From NCBI GenBank assembly GCA_049293015.1, contig JBATSB010000084.1, positions 5,810-69,809 on the forward strand: a DNA stretch of 64,000 nucleotides, written 5' to 3'. Positions 24,849-34,399 of the stretch are shown here, piece by piece. A program made the position numbers and the translations under genes. Origin of the DNA: UBA2330 sp049293015 (lineage in GTDB: Bacteria; Bacteroidota; Ignavibacteria; Tepidaquicellales; Tepidaquicellaceae). The notes beneath the pieces were generated by a model. It was not told the origin of the DNA. It worked only from the letters and a program-made list of their open reading frames with translations, and did no database searches. Positions within the stretch are counted from its first letter, which is position 1. Each line of letters begins with the position of its first letter.

Positions 24849-25373
24849 ATTTTTCCACATCACAAAATGAAAATGATCTCCATATTCACCGTTAAAGTAT
24901 TTATCATGTTTTAAAATCCCCTGATTAAAGTATCCGAGTCTCTTAGGAACATTCTGACTTGCAATGTTATTTATATCGCAGATAATGTTAATTCTTTTCA
25001 CTTTGTATTCTCTGAAAGTATGATCAGTCAAAGCTTTACAGCATTTTGTCATAATCCCTTTACCTGTAAATTCCTCTCCGAGCCAGTATCCAATCTCTGT
25101 TACATTCCTTAAATAGCTAACATCTACAAGACCGATAAGACCGGCTATTTGATTTTTATATTTGATCACAGTCTGCAGACCGGTTTTATTTTTGAACTGT
25201 TCGGTCGAATTTTTTATAAAAATCAATGTGTCCTCTTTTGATTTTGTATATTTTACCCACGGAAGCCATTTGTCAAGATAGACTCTGTTCTTTTCAGTAA
25301 GATCAAAAATTTCAGGAGCGTGGGATTCATTTAAAAGTTCAAGATAAAGTTCACCATCAATTTCAATTTTCAT
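24843..25373 (-). CDS. GNAT acetyltransferase of RimJ/RimL type
   Basis: This 176-residue protein resembles ribosomal-protein/amino-terminal acetyltransferases: LTEKNRVYLDKWLPWV near residue 30, GLVDVSYLRNVTEIGYWLGEEFTGKGIMTKCCKALTDH over about 78-115, with G-x-G-I-M-T as acetyl-CoA-binding loop, and INNIASQNVPKRLGY with the Asn-x-x-S motif. It would acetylate an alpha-amino group of a protein or a small molecule; the substrate cannot be told. It follows the other GNAT gene by 12 bp on the same strand, so the two are probably co-transcribed. Confidence 0.85.
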   Translation of the reverse strand: MKIEIDGELYLELLNESHAPEIFDLTEKNRVYLDKWLPWVKYTKSKEDTLIFIKNSTEQFKNKTGLQTVIKYKNQIAGLIGLVDVSYLRNVTEIGYWLGEEFTGKGIMTKCCKALTDHTFREYKVKRINIICDINNIASQNVPKRLGYFNQGILKHDKYFNGEYGDHFHFVMWKNN

Positions 25374-25385
25374 ATTAAAATAATT

Positions 25386-25811
25386 TTATATACCATTTTG
25401 TTTATCGTAATTTCTTTTAATCATGGCAGTATGTTTTACAAATCCACATTTTTCATAAAACTTTTGCAGATCTTCATCACATATTACATCTATCATATAA
25501 AAATCTTTTAACTGCTCAAGCATTCTTCTGACAAGTTCACTTCCTATTCCTTTCCCCTGATACTCTTTTAATACTTCAAGAAGAGGAATATAAGTCGAAA
25601 GAACTTTGTCGCTTATTGCATTTATAAATCCAATGACTTTTCCATTGTCAATTGCCAGAACTACAAATGCACTGTTTTTCAATAATTTTAGAAGTTTAGT
25701 TTTATCAGGAGGATTATTCCATCCGTCAAAAAAACCTGTTAGCATATCAGAATTAATTTGCTTTAGGTCAGATGTAAATTCTATATTTCCAATTAAAATA
25801 TTTTTACTCAC
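25386..25811 (-). CDS. GNAT family acetyltransferase
   Basis: This 141-residue protein has the acetyl-CoA motif EVLKEYQGKGIGSELVRRMLEQL (residues about 79-101) and the C-terminal KFYEKCGFVKHTAMIKR, diagnostic of the GNAT fold. The start is GTG at 25811; the reading frame upstream belongs to another, decayed gene that overlaps by 8 bp. The substrate is unknown. Its neighbours, a second GNAT, a hydrolase, a nitrilase and a methyltransferase, all lie on the same strand with short gaps and may form a loose operon of small-molecule-modifying enzymes. Confidence 0.85.
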   Translation of the reverse strand: MSKNILIGNIEFTSDLKQINSDMLTGFFDGWNNPPDKTKLLKLLKNSAFVVLAIDNGKVIGFINAISDKVLSTYIPLLEVLKEYQGKGIGSELVRRMLEQLKDFYMIDVICDEDLQKFYEKCGFVKHTAMIKRNYDKQNGI

Positions 25812-25902
25812 TTTCTTTATATGCCTGAATTAATAAATCCAGAATATTTAATTCTTCTGCCCATTTAAAGAGATAAATTTTATCAAGTTTTTCATTTTGC
25901 GT
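25804..25902 (-). pseudogene. C-terminal remnant of a nucleotidyltransferase-like gene
   Basis: A 32-codon open stretch without start encodes NEKLDKIYLFKWAEELNILD through QAYKESE and a stop at 25804. The 'DxxYLxxWAxELxIxDLLxxA' ending is, from memory, the C-terminus of small nucleotidyltransferase-fold proteins that are often encoded next to a roughly 70-90-residue partner like the gene at 25908. A TGA directly precedes the stretch, and no nucleotidyltransferase core (GSxxxxxxxxSDxD) is present, so most of the gene appears to be deleted. The family assignment is tentative. Confidence 0.4.
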
Positions 25903-25907
25903 ATATA

Positions 25908-26114
25908 TTATTTTTCAGATATATATTTTTCATAATTATCAGCTATCAGATCTCCATAATGTAATCTCAAAAAAATTACATCTAATTCGTCCTGTGTTTT
26001 ATCTGCATTCGCTCTTTTAATTGCTCTCTTTGATAAACTGATTGTCAAAGAGGATAAAGAAATAGCACTTTCAAATTTTTCCTGAATACTTTTTCCTCTT
26101 ATCAGTTCAATCAA
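25908..26114 (-). CDS. Small helical protein, possible partner of a lost nucleotidyltransferase
   Basis: This 68-residue, all-helical protein (MIELIRGKSIQEKFESAISL, then SKRAIKRANADKTQDELDVI and LRLHYGDLIADNY) resembles a family of short proteins with 'IRxxTPEEK...A...RHPDxTExEV...F..L.YG' spacing. These usually precede a nucleotidyltransferase-like gene. Here the partner survives only as the remnant at 25804..25902, so the protein may be an orphan. No DNA-binding or catalytic motif is evident. It is likely co-transcribed with the genes around it. Confidence 0.55.
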   Translation of the reverse strand: MIELIRGKSIQEKFESAISLSSLTISLSKRAIKRANADKTQDELDVIFLRLHYGDLIADNYEKYISEK

Positions 26115-26177
26115 AAATTATTCAGTAACAGGATCAGTATCTTTAGATTGAGTTTTCAATATTGAAATTAATTAAAT

Positions 26178-26873
26178 TTATGTAAAAAATAATTTGATCT
26201 CATCTGAAAGTCTTTTTATTGTAACTTTCTCAATAGGGTGTGGTGTATCAGGTATCACATAAAAACTACCATTATCTAAACTCCTAAAGGCATCCAGACT
26301 TTCTTCAATGCTTACCATTTTATCTTTGTCTCCGACGCTTATCCTAACTTCATTTTTTATCAGAGCAAAATCTTCTTTTTTTAAATTGGATAAATTATTT
26401 CCATTTCCCATATCAATCATCATCTCAGAAGTCTTATGCAGTACTTTTTTCCAGTCAGCAGGCAAATGACGTTTTGACAATTCTTCTGCAAAATCCGGAA
26501 GCTTTTCTAAGATTTTTTCAGGATCTAACATCTTTGATTCTTTTAAAGAGTTTTCTGGATTCCAATCGAATTTAGTAGCTAGTGTGAAAATTCTGTTGAG
26601 CTTGTTGGGAAAATGCCGGGCAATATAAAGTGCAACATATCCGCCCATGCTGTATCCAAATACATCAGGTTTATCAATTTTGCTTTTGTCGAGCATATAC
26701 AAAACATCGTCAGCAAATAATTTTATGCTGAAAGGTTCATCAGGAATTTCCTTACCGCCATGCCCGGAAAAATTCAGCAGCGTAATATTGAAATTGTCTT
26801 TAAGACTGTCCGCAAGTTTCTCAAGCTGTACACTTGAACCAATTGCACCGTGCAATAAAATCAGATCTCGCAA
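26178..26873 (-). CDS. Alpha/beta hydrolase
   Basis: This 231-residue cytoplasmic protein starts directly at the first beta strand (RDLILLHGAIGSSVQLEKLA). The nucleophile elbow is GYSMGG with Ser75, the oxyanion region HGAIGSS, and the C-terminal His in IPDTPHPIEKV; the acid is probably in ISVGDKDKMV. The compact size fits small esterase/lipase-like members. The substrate is unknown. It is 20 bp downstream of the nitrilase-family gene on the same strand. Confidence 0.85.
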   Translation of the reverse strand: MRDLILLHGAIGSSVQLEKLADSLKDNFNITLLNFSGHGGKEIPDEPFSIKLFADDVLYMLDKSKIDKPDVFGYSMGGYVALYIARHFPNKLNRIFTLATKFDWNPENSLKESKMLDPEKILEKLPDFAEELSKRHLPADWKKVLHKTSEMMIDMGNGNNLSNLKKEDFALIKNEVRISVGDKDKMVSIEESLDAFRSLDNGSFYVIPDTPHPIEKVTIKRLSDEIKLFFT

Positions 26874-26892
26874 TATTAAAAATTATAAATTA

Positions 26893-27699
26893 TTAATGTA
26901 TTTTATAAAGTTTCTTTCTTCTGTCATTGTAAAGATTGTTGTCAGGATTGATAAATTTATCAGAGGCAATTTCTGGATCAATGTTTACTATCACACATTC
27001 CTCTTTATTTTTTGAACCTGTGTGAATGTATTCCCCTTTAGGTGAAACGATTACGCTCTGACCTGTGAAAGATATTTCACCGTCATTCTTAATGTCTTTC
27101 CCAATTCTGTTTGCAGTGATTGTAAAGATGTGATTTTCGAGTGCACGAGTAAACATTGCTCTCTGACAATACTGCATTACAAGATTTGATGGATGACATA
27201 ATATTTGTACTCCCTGTAAAGCCAGTGTCCGAGCAGTTTCCGGGAATATCCAGTCAAAGCAAATCATCATTCCAACTTTTACTTTTTCCGAACTCTTCAA
27301 AACAATTTCATTTGCCCTAAGTGGAATATCACCCGGCGTAAACCATTTTTTTTCAGTATTGAATAAATGAATTTTTCTGTAAGTCACGATCTTTCCATCG
27401 GGATAAACGAGTATAGAAGAATTGTAAAATCTTTTGCCGGATCTTTCGCAAATACCTGAAACTATATAGCATTTATTTTTACTACAAATTTCCTGTAAAG
27501 CTTTACAGAAATTTCCATTTGGAATTTTTTCAGACAGTTCGGCAAGTTCTTTTTTATCAGAAAAAAGATAACCTGAATTCGCAAGTTCGGGTAATACAAG
27601 CAGATCAAATTTATTTTTTCCGATAAGTGATTTAATTTTTTTAATGTTAAAATCTACGTCACCGAATTTGGGTTTGAACTGTAAATATCCTGCTTTCAT
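26893..27699 (-). CDS. Nitrilase-superfamily carbon-nitrogen hydrolase
   Basis: This 268-residue enzyme shows the complete catalytic Glu-Lys-Cys triad: Glu38 in LLVLPELANSGY, Lys109 in TYRKIHLFNTEK and Cys147 in VGMMICFDWIFPE. A second conserved region is CHPSNLVMQYCQRAMFTRALENH. It hydrolyses an amide or nitrile C-N bond; the closest style is the branch of omega-amidase and N-carbamoyl/beta-ureidopropionase-like enzymes, but the specificity cannot be fixed. It abuts the methyltransferase gene upstream with no gap, so they form a translationally linked pair. Confidence 0.88.
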   Translation of the reverse strand: MKAGYLQFKPKFGDVDFNIKKIKSLIGKNKFDLLVLPELANSGYLFSDKKELAELSEKIPNGNFCKALQEICSKNKCYIVSGICERSGKRFYNSSILVYPDGKIVTYRKIHLFNTEKKWFTPGDIPLRANEIVLKSSEKVKVGMMICFDWIFPETARTLALQGVQILCHPSNLVMQYCQRAMFTRALENHIFTITANRIGKDIKNDGEISFTGQSVIVSPKGEYIHTGSKNKEECVIVNIDPEIASDKFINPDNNLYNDRRKKLYKIH

Positions 27700-28446
27700 T
27701 TATATAGTAGTTTTTTTTAATTTAAAAATTATGAACCACGGCTTATGAGTAAGAGTCTCGTAGGCATCCGGAAATTTTTCCTTGCATTCTGATACAGGCA
27801 ATGGCTCAACTAACTCTTCTATTACAAATTCTGATTCCTTTATCAAATTAAATAATTCACTCAAAGACCTTCTGTAAAAATCCATTTTAATATTATACGA
27901 AGGCCATTCATCTGTCAGTAATTCAGTTTCAAAATAATTGCCATCTGAATGAAATGAAAAATCCATAAAGGGATGATGAGTAGAAAAAACCATGTAGCCG
28001 TCATTTTTTAATATTCTGTTACATTCACTAAAAAAAAATCTCAGGTCTTTCAGATAATGAATGGTAAGAGAAGAAACAATTATATCAAATTCTTCATCTT
28101 TGAAAACATCTAAGGGTTCATTCAGATTAAATTCTAAAACCCGTGCTTTATTTTCAATACGTTCATTTGTAAGCCGAATCATTTCACTGCTGTAATCTAC
28201 AGCAGTGACGGAAGCTCCTTTGTCAACTAAAACAGAACTGAGAACACCCGGTCCGCAACCGGCATCCAGTATTTTTTTACCCGCAGGATTTTCAATTAAT
28301 GAAACAACCGCAGGTCTTTCATATAAAGCATTATGAGAATTATATTCAATTTTATTTGAATAACTTTCGGCAAATTCTTTGTCATTATAAACGTTGTGTG
28401 AAAGCAGATCTGCTTCAGATGTATTCGACTTTTTATCTCTGTTCAA
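27700..28446 (-). CDS. SAM-dependent class I methyltransferase
   Basis: This 248-residue protein has the SAM-binding motif I GKKILDAGCGPGVLSSVL (residues about 54-71), motif II DYSSEMI, and the post-I motifs FDIIVSSLTIHYLKDL and RILKNDGYMVFSTHHP, typical of the UbiE/Methyltransf_11 group. The target is unknown. It is the first gene of a minus-strand group and is divergent from msrB; the 80-bp gap holds both promoters. Confidence 0.85.
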   Translation of the reverse strand: MNRDKKSNTSEADLLSHNVYNDKEFAESYSNKIEYNSHNALYERPAVVSLIENPAGKKILDAGCGPGVLSSVLVDKGASVTAVDYSSEMIRLTNERIENKARVLEFNLNEPLDVFKDEEFDIIVSSLTIHYLKDLRFFFSECNRILKNDGYMVFSTHHPFMDFSFHSDGNYFETELLTDEWPSYNIKMDFYRRSLSELFNLIKESEFVIEELVEPLPVSECKEKFPDAYETLTHKPWFIIFKLKKTTI

Positions 28447-28526
28447 AAATTAAGCTTAAAATTAATATTTCTAAATTATATTATATAACATAAATTAGCA
28501 ATCAAACAATTATAACTTATTAATAT

Positions 28527-28925
28527 ATGACAGAAAAGATCAATAAGTCTGAGGAAGACTGGAAAAAGGAACTGACTCCCGAACAGTATCACGTTACTCG
28601 TGAAAAAGGAACTGAGAGACCATTCACAGGAAAATATTATACTTTAGATGAAGATGGAATTTATAAATGCATCTGCTGCGGAAATCTTTTGTTTGACTCT
28701 AATTCAAAGTTTGATTCGGGATGCGGCTGGCCGAGTTATTCTGAGCCTTTGAATGAGGACTCGGTAATTTATGAGGAAGATATAAGTCATGGAATGGTAA
28801 GGACGGAAGTCAGATGTGCAAAGTGCGATGCTCATCTGGGACATGTGTTTGATGACGGTCCGGGACCTGAAGGTGCAAGGTTTTGTATAAATTCTGTATC
28901 AATAGATTTTGATAAAAAAAATTAA
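28527..28925 (+). CDS. msrB: Peptide methionine-(R)-S-oxide reductase MsrB
   Basis: This 132-residue cytoplasmic enzyme reduces methionine-R-sulfoxide in proteins. All zinc ligands are visible: Cys48/Cys51 in YKCICCGNLLF and Cys97/Cys100 in VRCAKCDAHLGHVF. The catalytic residue is Cys120 in RFCINSVS. The FDSGCGWPSYSEP segment contains Cys66, a possible resolving Cys. The protein has no signal peptide, in contrast with MsrA at 39807, which has a membrane anchor. Confidence 0.95.
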   Translation: MTEKINKSEEDWKKELTPEQYHVTREKGTERPFTGKYYTLDEDGIYKCICCGNLLFDSNSKFDSGCGWPSYSEPLNEDSVIYEEDISHGMVRTEVRCAKCDAHLGHVFDDGPGPEGARFCINSVSIDFDKKN

Positions 28926-28977
28926 ACTGACCAATAGAATTAAATTTAGAGCTAATTTATTTTGTCACACTGAAATA

Positions 28978-30624
28978 TTATTCATCACTGGGCATTTCAA
29001 GTGCCTTTATATCTTCTATCGAACTTCCTGCCAATCCTTTTATAGACCCAAACATTGAAGAAGTACTTAAGAGTACTTTTCTTATCTGTTTCTCTCTTGA
29101 GCTCCAGATCTTTTCCATTGCAATTTTCTCTCTGTTAAGATCGGTCTGCATATTAGAAAATCCATCCACAATAGTCTCGACCTGCTGTCTGAATTCACTG
29201 CTCGTGAGATAGCTGTAAAGCATTTCCATTTTGTCGCCTTTATTCACATTCACTGATCTTACAGCATGTGTTCTAAGCAACATCTCGCGCAATACCAGTG
29301 ACAAACTTTTTATTTCAGAAAAACTGCAGATCCATATTCCCTGCTTCTGTCCGAATCTGTCCATGTCCTTTGGCATAGTCTCAGTAACTATCACAGCTAT
29401 ATCCGCCTGCTGCTTGATCTGGTCATCTTTAAGTTTCTCTATCCAACTGTCGCTGAAATTCTTTGTTCTTTTGCTTTCGTAAATTATTTTACCGCATTCC
29501 TGTTGCAGATTATTTATTACAATCTGAATAGCATCAGCACCTTTCTCGCCTTTTTTTACTTCAATTATTTTATCAAAAGGAAAAGTGTTCTTCAGAAAAT
29601 CTTCAATCGCAAGTTCCTGAACTTCACCCTGAAGCTGTACTGAACCCTGCTCAGCTTTTTTCTTAAGTTCGTCGATCATCTTTTTCTGATCATCAAGCTG
29701 CTTTTCATATTCTCTTTGCTTTAATTCGTTTTTTTCCTGTTCCTTTTTAATCGTCTTTTCTTCAACCATCTTTATCTGATCTGTCATCTGCTTTTCCATT
29801 TCTAATTTATGTTGTTCTTCTTTCTCAAGAAGCTCCTTTTCTTTATTCTTAAAATCAACTTCCCTCTTTTTCATCTCTGACAGTTCTTGATTCTGATCTT
29901 CCAGTCTCTTCTCAAATTCCATTTTCTTTATCTCACTCTTTTCCTGTTCTCTTTTATGAATCTTCTCCTCTATCATTTTTTCTCTGTCGAGCATTTGTTT
30001 TTCCAGGTCAATTCTTAACTGTTCTTCTCTGTCTTTTAGTTCATGTTCTTTATTTATAAATTCGATCTCTTTTTTCTTTAAATCTGAAAGCTGTTTTTTC
30101 TGGTCTTCCAGCTCTTTATCATATTCCATTATCCGGATCTCATTTCTTTCCTGTTCAGCTTTGACAGCTTTCTCACGGATCTCATCCTCTTTTTCGAGCA
30201 TCTTCTTTTTCATATCGATTTTCATATGCTCTTCTTTTTCTTTCAGCTCTCTTTCCTTATTAAGCAGATCTACTTCTTTCATTTTATACTGCTTATTTTC
30301 TTTTGACTTAATATCAACATCCTGTTTGAGTTTCATCATTTCAAACTCAAGCTCTCTTTTAGCTGTAAACTCAGCTTCCTTTACAAGCTTGTCTTTTTCC
30401 AGTAAAAGTTTTCCGCGGATGATATCATCCTGCTCTTCAATAAGTTTTTTGACTCTTAGTTTCTCCGCATCGACTTCTTCTTTCTTTATGTTAAGCTGAT
30501 GTACCTGTCTGGAAAGTTTTTCATCATAATCCTTTTTAACATCTTCTTCAGCTTTCTGTTTGAAAACTTCGTCCACATCAATGTCTATGCCGCAGTTAGG
30601 GCAGTTAATTTTTGTTTTACCCAT
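28978..30624 (-). CDS. DUF2130 coiled-coil protein with N-terminal zinc finger
   Basis: 548 residues from ATG at 30624. A TTG at 30657 would add 11 residues before the zinc finger, so the ATG is preferred. The start KTKINCPNCGIDIDV is a one-half zinc ribbon. Residues about 30-350 form a long coiled coil in which a roughly 60-residue Glu/Lys-rich unit (LKEKEEHMKIDMKKKMLEKE and similar) is repeated four times. The C-terminal part has the DUF2130 signature GADAIQIV, CGKIIYESKRTKNFSDSWIEKL, QADIAVIVTETMPKDMDRFG. Here D, E and K suggest a PD-(D/E)XK-like nuclease core. The function of the family is not established. A single gene between msrB and mfd. Confidence 0.85.
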   Translation of the reverse strand: MGKTKINCPNCGIDIDVDEVFKQKAEEDVKKDYDEKLSRQVHQLNIKKEEVDAEKLRVKKLIEEQDDIIRGKLLLEKDKLVKEAEFTAKRELEFEMMKLKQDVDIKSKENKQYKMKEVDLLNKERELKEKEEHMKIDMKKKMLEKEDEIREKAVKAEQERNEIRIMEYDKELEDQKKQLSDLKKKEIEFINKEHELKDREEQLRIDLEKQMLDREKMIEEKIHKREQEKSEIKKMEFEKRLEDQNQELSEMKKREVDFKNKEKELLEKEEQHKLEMEKQMTDQIKMVEEKTIKKEQEKNELKQREYEKQLDDQKKMIDELKKKAEQGSVQLQGEVQELAIEDFLKNTFPFDKIIEVKKGEKGADAIQIVINNLQQECGKIIYESKRTKNFSDSWIEKLKDDQIKQQADIAVIVTETMPKDMDRFGQKQGIWICSFSEIKSLSLVLREMLLRTHAVRSVNVNKGDKMEMLYSYLTSSEFRQQVETIVDGFSNMQTDLNREKIAMEKIWSSREKQIRKVLLSTSSMFGSIKGLAGSSIEDIKALEMPSDE

Positions 30625-30705
30625 AATAAAATTAATTTGTTTATTTCGTTTGATCAAAATTTGTTAAAATATAATATAAATTTGTATCGATAATAAAATT
30701 GATAT

Positions 30706-33700
30706 TTATCCTTTTAATAAATTCTCTGCTTCAGTCAGTCTGACTTTATCATCTGTATCTTTTGTATTTATTTCAATTAACAGTGTCTCTTTCTCAGGTG
30801 AAATTGTATATTTCCTTGAACGGTCATTCGAGATCCTGTCAATAAGATCACCATAAAAACTGCTTTCAAATATCGCATGGTCTTTATCCTGAGGAAAGTG
30901 AATCGAAATAGTTTTATTTCTAATCACAACTTTTTCCAGACCTAGTTTTGTAGCTGCAATTTTTAGATCAATTATCTTAAGTAAATTTTCCACGTCATCC
31001 AGATAATCACCGAACCTGTCTCTAAGTTCAAGACTTATCTTTTCCAGTTCTGACTGATCATTTATTTCGTATAGTCTTCTGTAAATATTCAGCCTCTCTG
31101 TGTCATTGCTTATGTAATCCTTTGGTATCAGTGCATTAATATCATTCTCTATCAAAGAATGTTTTTCCTCAAGTTTCTTTTCAATACTTTCATTGATCTT
31201 TTTAAGTGATGCTTCACTTTTGAAAAGATCTTTGAATTCATTTTCTTTAAGTTCGAGCACTGCCTCTTCTATAATACTAATATACATATCAAATCCCATA
31301 TCCTGTACAAATCCGCTCTGGGCTTTGCCGAGTAAATTACCAACACCTCTGATTTCCATATCACGCATTGCCAGATTAAATCCTGATCCGAGATCCGTAA
31401 ATTCTTCAATTGCCTGAAGTCGTTTGATTGCAGTCTTTGTGATCTTGCCTTCCGGAGGAACTATCAAATATGAAAATGCCTGAATGTCACTTCTGCCTAC
31501 TCTTCCGCGAAGCTGATACAATTCCGCAAGTCCGAATTTATCGGCATTGTTTATTATAATAGTATTAACGTTTGGAATGTCCAGACCGGATTCAATTATC
31601 TTTGTACAAAGTAAAACATTTAATTTTTTTTCAATAAATCTAATTACAATATCTTCAAGCTCTTTACCGTCCATCTGTCCGTGAGCAATGCCGATCTTTG
31701 CTTCAGGTACATAAGTTTTGATAGTATCACCAAGCTGATGAAGATTTTTAATCTTATCATTTACAAAATAAACCTGCCCACTTCTGTTAATCTCAGTCCT
31801 GATCAGTCCGGCGATATTACTCCAGTCGAGTTTTATAATTTCAGTAATGATCGGCTTTCTGTTCTTTGGAGGAGTATTAATAATGGAAAGATCTCTCGCA
31901 CCAAGTAAAGAAAAATTTAAAGTTCGCGGAATTGGTGTAGCAGTCAATGTCAGCGTATCTACATTTGGTTTAATACTTCGGAGCTTTTCCTTTGCCTTCA
32001 CACCAAATCTCTGCTCTTCATCAATTATCAAAAGTCCGAGATCTTTGAATGCAATATCCTTTGAAAGAATTCTGTGAGTACCAATCAGAATGTTTAGTTT
32101 CCCTTCCAGAAGTTTTGCCAGAATTTTTTTCTGTTCTTTTGCAGGTTTCAGTCTTGTGATGTTATCCACTTCCACAGCAAATGAAGCCAGCCTGTCTCTG
32201 AATGTATTGTAATGCTGAACAGCAAGAATAGTAGTCGGTACAAGAATAGCAACCTGTTTATTTTCGAGAACAGCTTTAAAAGCCGCTCGGACAGCCACTT
32301 CCGTTTTACCAAATCCTACATCTCCGCAAACTAATCTGTCCATTGGGTTTTCCGATTCCATGTCCGTCTTTGTATCTAGAGTAGCGCTGTACTGGTCAGG
32401 CGTATCTTCATACATAAAATTTGCTTCAAGCTCTTTTTGCCAATGCGTATCTGATGAAAATTTATGACCGGTTTCGGATTTTCTTTTTGCATAAAGTAAA
32501 ATCAGGTCTCTTGCAATATCCATCACCTGTTTCTTTGTCCGGGCTTTGAGCTTATCCCATTCACCTCCCCCGAGTCTTGTCAGCACAGGCACATGACCTT
32601 CTGAACCTGAATATTTCTTGATCAGGTTAATGCTGTTCAGATTCAGAAAAAGTTTATCATTTGCGTGATAAGAAAGGACTGCCACTTCCTGATGACTGTT
32701 TCCTACTGTAATTTTTTTTAACCCCGAATAGACTCCGATCCCAAAATCTCTGTGAACAATAAAATCTCCATAAGTAAGTTCTTTGAGTTCATTGAAAGTA
32801 AGCCCTTTGAATTTCTGCTTCCGTTTTTTTATCTGCTTAAAATATCTGCCAAAGATCTGATGTTCTGTATAAATAAGAATTTTCGATTCATCATATAAAA
32901 ATCCGTAATGAAAAGATTCGGGTATGACAGTGAATTTATTTTTTATCGTAAAATTTTTGTCAACAGTTATCATGGATCTTTCGGAGTCTGAATCTTCATT
33001 ATGAATAAAGTCATCCTGTTCCATTACAGATTCGTCTTCAAAATCTTCTATAAGTTCTTTTATTCTGTCTGCCTGCCTTTCATCGGAAGTCATAATAAAT
33101 GCTTTGTATCCATTTTTTATATTGTCATAGAGATTCTGATAAAGTAGTTTTAAATTCGAATGAAAATCAGGCTGAGTCTTTGACCTGAAGTTAATGTTAA
33201 TTTCAGTTGATGAATTATTCTCACTGCTTTGGTTTGGATCACTTCCTGAAAATGCAGTAATGTGTATTTGTTTATGTTTATCTAAAATGGAAAAAACTTT
33301 TTCATCTTTAATTTCATTCAAAGTAATCTCAGGTTGATCAATTATCAGCATCGCATCATCCGGAAAATAATCTGTGATATTTTCAGTCAAAGGGATTTCA
33401 AGATCATCTTCGGTAGATAAATTCATACCAATCTTGACTGAGTCTACGTCTCTTACTGATCTTTGAGAATTCAGATCAAATTCTCGAATAGATTCTACAG
33501 TATCTCCAAAAAATTCAATTCTGACAGGGGTCTCATGATTCTCAGAAAAAATATCTACGATCCCTCCTCTTACAGAAAAATCACCTTCGGCATCTACAAA
33601 ATCTTTTTTTTCGAATTTATATTCTATCAGAAGTTCAGTCAGTTTCTCAAAACTGAATTCCTCTCCCTTTTTAATTTCAATAATTGAGGATAAAAATTTA

Positions 33701-34077
33701 TCTTTTGAAATTGTCCTGTCCTCAAGACCGCTGACATGCATGAATACAATGAATTCGTCCTGACCTGAAAGATTCATAAGAAGATTTGAAACAGGGTCAC
33801 TTTCATTTGATCTTCCTGTATAAGCTGTGATATTTCCAGACTCAAGTAAAAATTCAGTATCGTCTTTTATTTTGGAAAGTCTGTCATCGTCATGTGTAAT
33901 AAAAATTAATCTCTTTGATACTTTAGCGTAAAGGTAGTTATTTACCAGCGAAACCAGGGAACCATGAATTCCTCTAAATAAAAATTTTTCTGAATTGAGT
34001 TCTTTTATGTCTGAAATTTTTTTAAAAAGATCAGACTGAAAGATTAAACTTCTAATCTCCTTAATTTGCTCATTCAT
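30706..34077 (-). CDS. mfd: Transcription-repair coupling factor Mfd
   Basis: This 1123-residue protein is close to the usual 1150. It has the UvrB-like N-terminal region, the RNA-polymerase-interaction domain (LTYGDFIVHRDFGIGVYSGL), then a RecG-like translocase with Walker A VCGDVGFGKTEVAVRAA, the DEEQ box LLIIDEEQRFGVK, the TATPIPRTL motif, QLRGRVGRS and the TRG region. A C-terminal TRCF domain follows. It removes RNA polymerase stalled at DNA lesions and recruits UvrA. The ATG overlaps the HPr gene by 4 bp (ATGA-type), implying a shared transcript. Confidence 0.96.
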   Translation of the reverse strand: MNEQIKEIRSLIFQSDLFKKISDIKELNSEKFLFRGIHGSLVSLVNNYLYAKVSKRLIFITHDDDRLSKIKDDTEFLLESGNITAYTGRSNESDPVSNLLMNLSGQDEFIVFMHVSGLEDRTISKDKFLSSIIEIKKGEEFSFEKLTELLIEYKFEKKDFVDAEGDFSVRGGIVDIFSENHETPVRIEFFGDTVESIREFDLNSQRSVRDVDSVKIGMNLSTEDDLEIPLTENITDYFPDDAMLIIDQPEITLNEIKDEKVFSILDKHKQIHITAFSGSDPNQSSENNSSTEININFRSKTQPDFHSNLKLLYQNLYDNIKNGYKAFIMTSDERQADRIKELIEDFEDESVMEQDDFIHNEDSDSERSMITVDKNFTIKNKFTVIPESFHYGFLYDESKILIYTEHQIFGRYFKQIKKRKQKFKGLTFNELKELTYGDFIVHRDFGIGVYSGLKKITVGNSHQEVAVLSYHANDKLFLNLNSINLIKKYSGSEGHVPVLTRLGGGEWDKLKARTKKQVMDIARDLILLYAKRKSETGHKFSSDTHWQKELEANFMYEDTPDQYSATLDTKTDMESENPMDRLVCGDVGFGKTEVAVRAAFKAVLENKQVAILVPTTILAVQHYNTFRDRLASFAVEVDNITRLKPAKEQKKILAKLLEGKLNILIGTHRILSKDIAFKDLGLLIIDEEQRFGVKAKEKLRSIKPNVDTLTLTATPIPRTLNFSLLGARDLSIINTPPKNRKPIITEIIKLDWSNIAGLIRTEINRSGQVYFVNDKIKNLHQLGDTIKTYVPEAKIGIAHGQMDGKELEDIVIRFIEKKLNVLLCTKIIESGLDIPNVNTIIINNADKFGLAELYQLRGRVGRSDIQAFSYLIVPPEGKITKTAIKRLQAIEEFTDLGSGFNLAMRDMEIRGVGNLLGKAQSGFVQDMGFDMYISIIEEAVLELKENEFKDLFKSEASLKKINESIEKKLEEKHSLIENDINALIPKDYISNDTERLNIYRRLYEINDQSELEKISLELRDRFGDYLDDVENLLKIIDLKIAATKLGLEKVVIRNKTISIHFPQDKDHAIFESSFYGDLIDRISNDRSRKYTISPEKETLLIEINTKDTDDKVRLTEAENLLKG

Positions 34078-34343
34078 TTTACTTCTCCGAAACCGTCTTC
34101 AAAAAATTCTAGCATTTCATTAGCAAGCTGTTCTTCATCTTCGCCTTCAAATCTCAGGATCAGCGTAGAACCTTGTTCAGCAGCAAGAGTCATCACTCCA
34201 ATTATACTTTTCCCATTCACTTCGTAGTTATCTTTGGATATAAAAAAATCGGCTTTGTATTTTGCAGCAATTCTTACAATTGCAGAAGCAGGTCTGGTGT
34301 GCATCCCTGCTTTGTTTAAAATCGTAACTTCTTTTTCTAGCAT
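34074..34343 (-). CDS. HPr phosphocarrier protein
   Basis: This 89-residue HPr has the phosphorylation site His15 in KAGMHTRPAS and the regulatory Ser46 in VNGKSIIGVMTLAAEQG. In organisms of this group HPr often serves regulation (HPr kinase, nitrogen/carbon control) and not sugar import; no PTS permease or enzyme I is in the window. It overlaps mfd by 4 bp and follows the polyprenyl synthetase gene with a gap of 56 bp, so all three are probably transcribed together. Confidence 0.93.
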   Translation of the reverse strand: MLEKEVTILNKAGMHTRPASAIVRIAAKYKADFFISKDNYEVNGKSIIGVMTLAAEQGSTLILRFEGEDEEQLANEMLEFFEDGFGEVK

Positions 34344-34399
34344 TAAATTATTGTGCGGGTTAAGTAATTAATTATTCCAACTCTGTTTAAAATTTTAAT

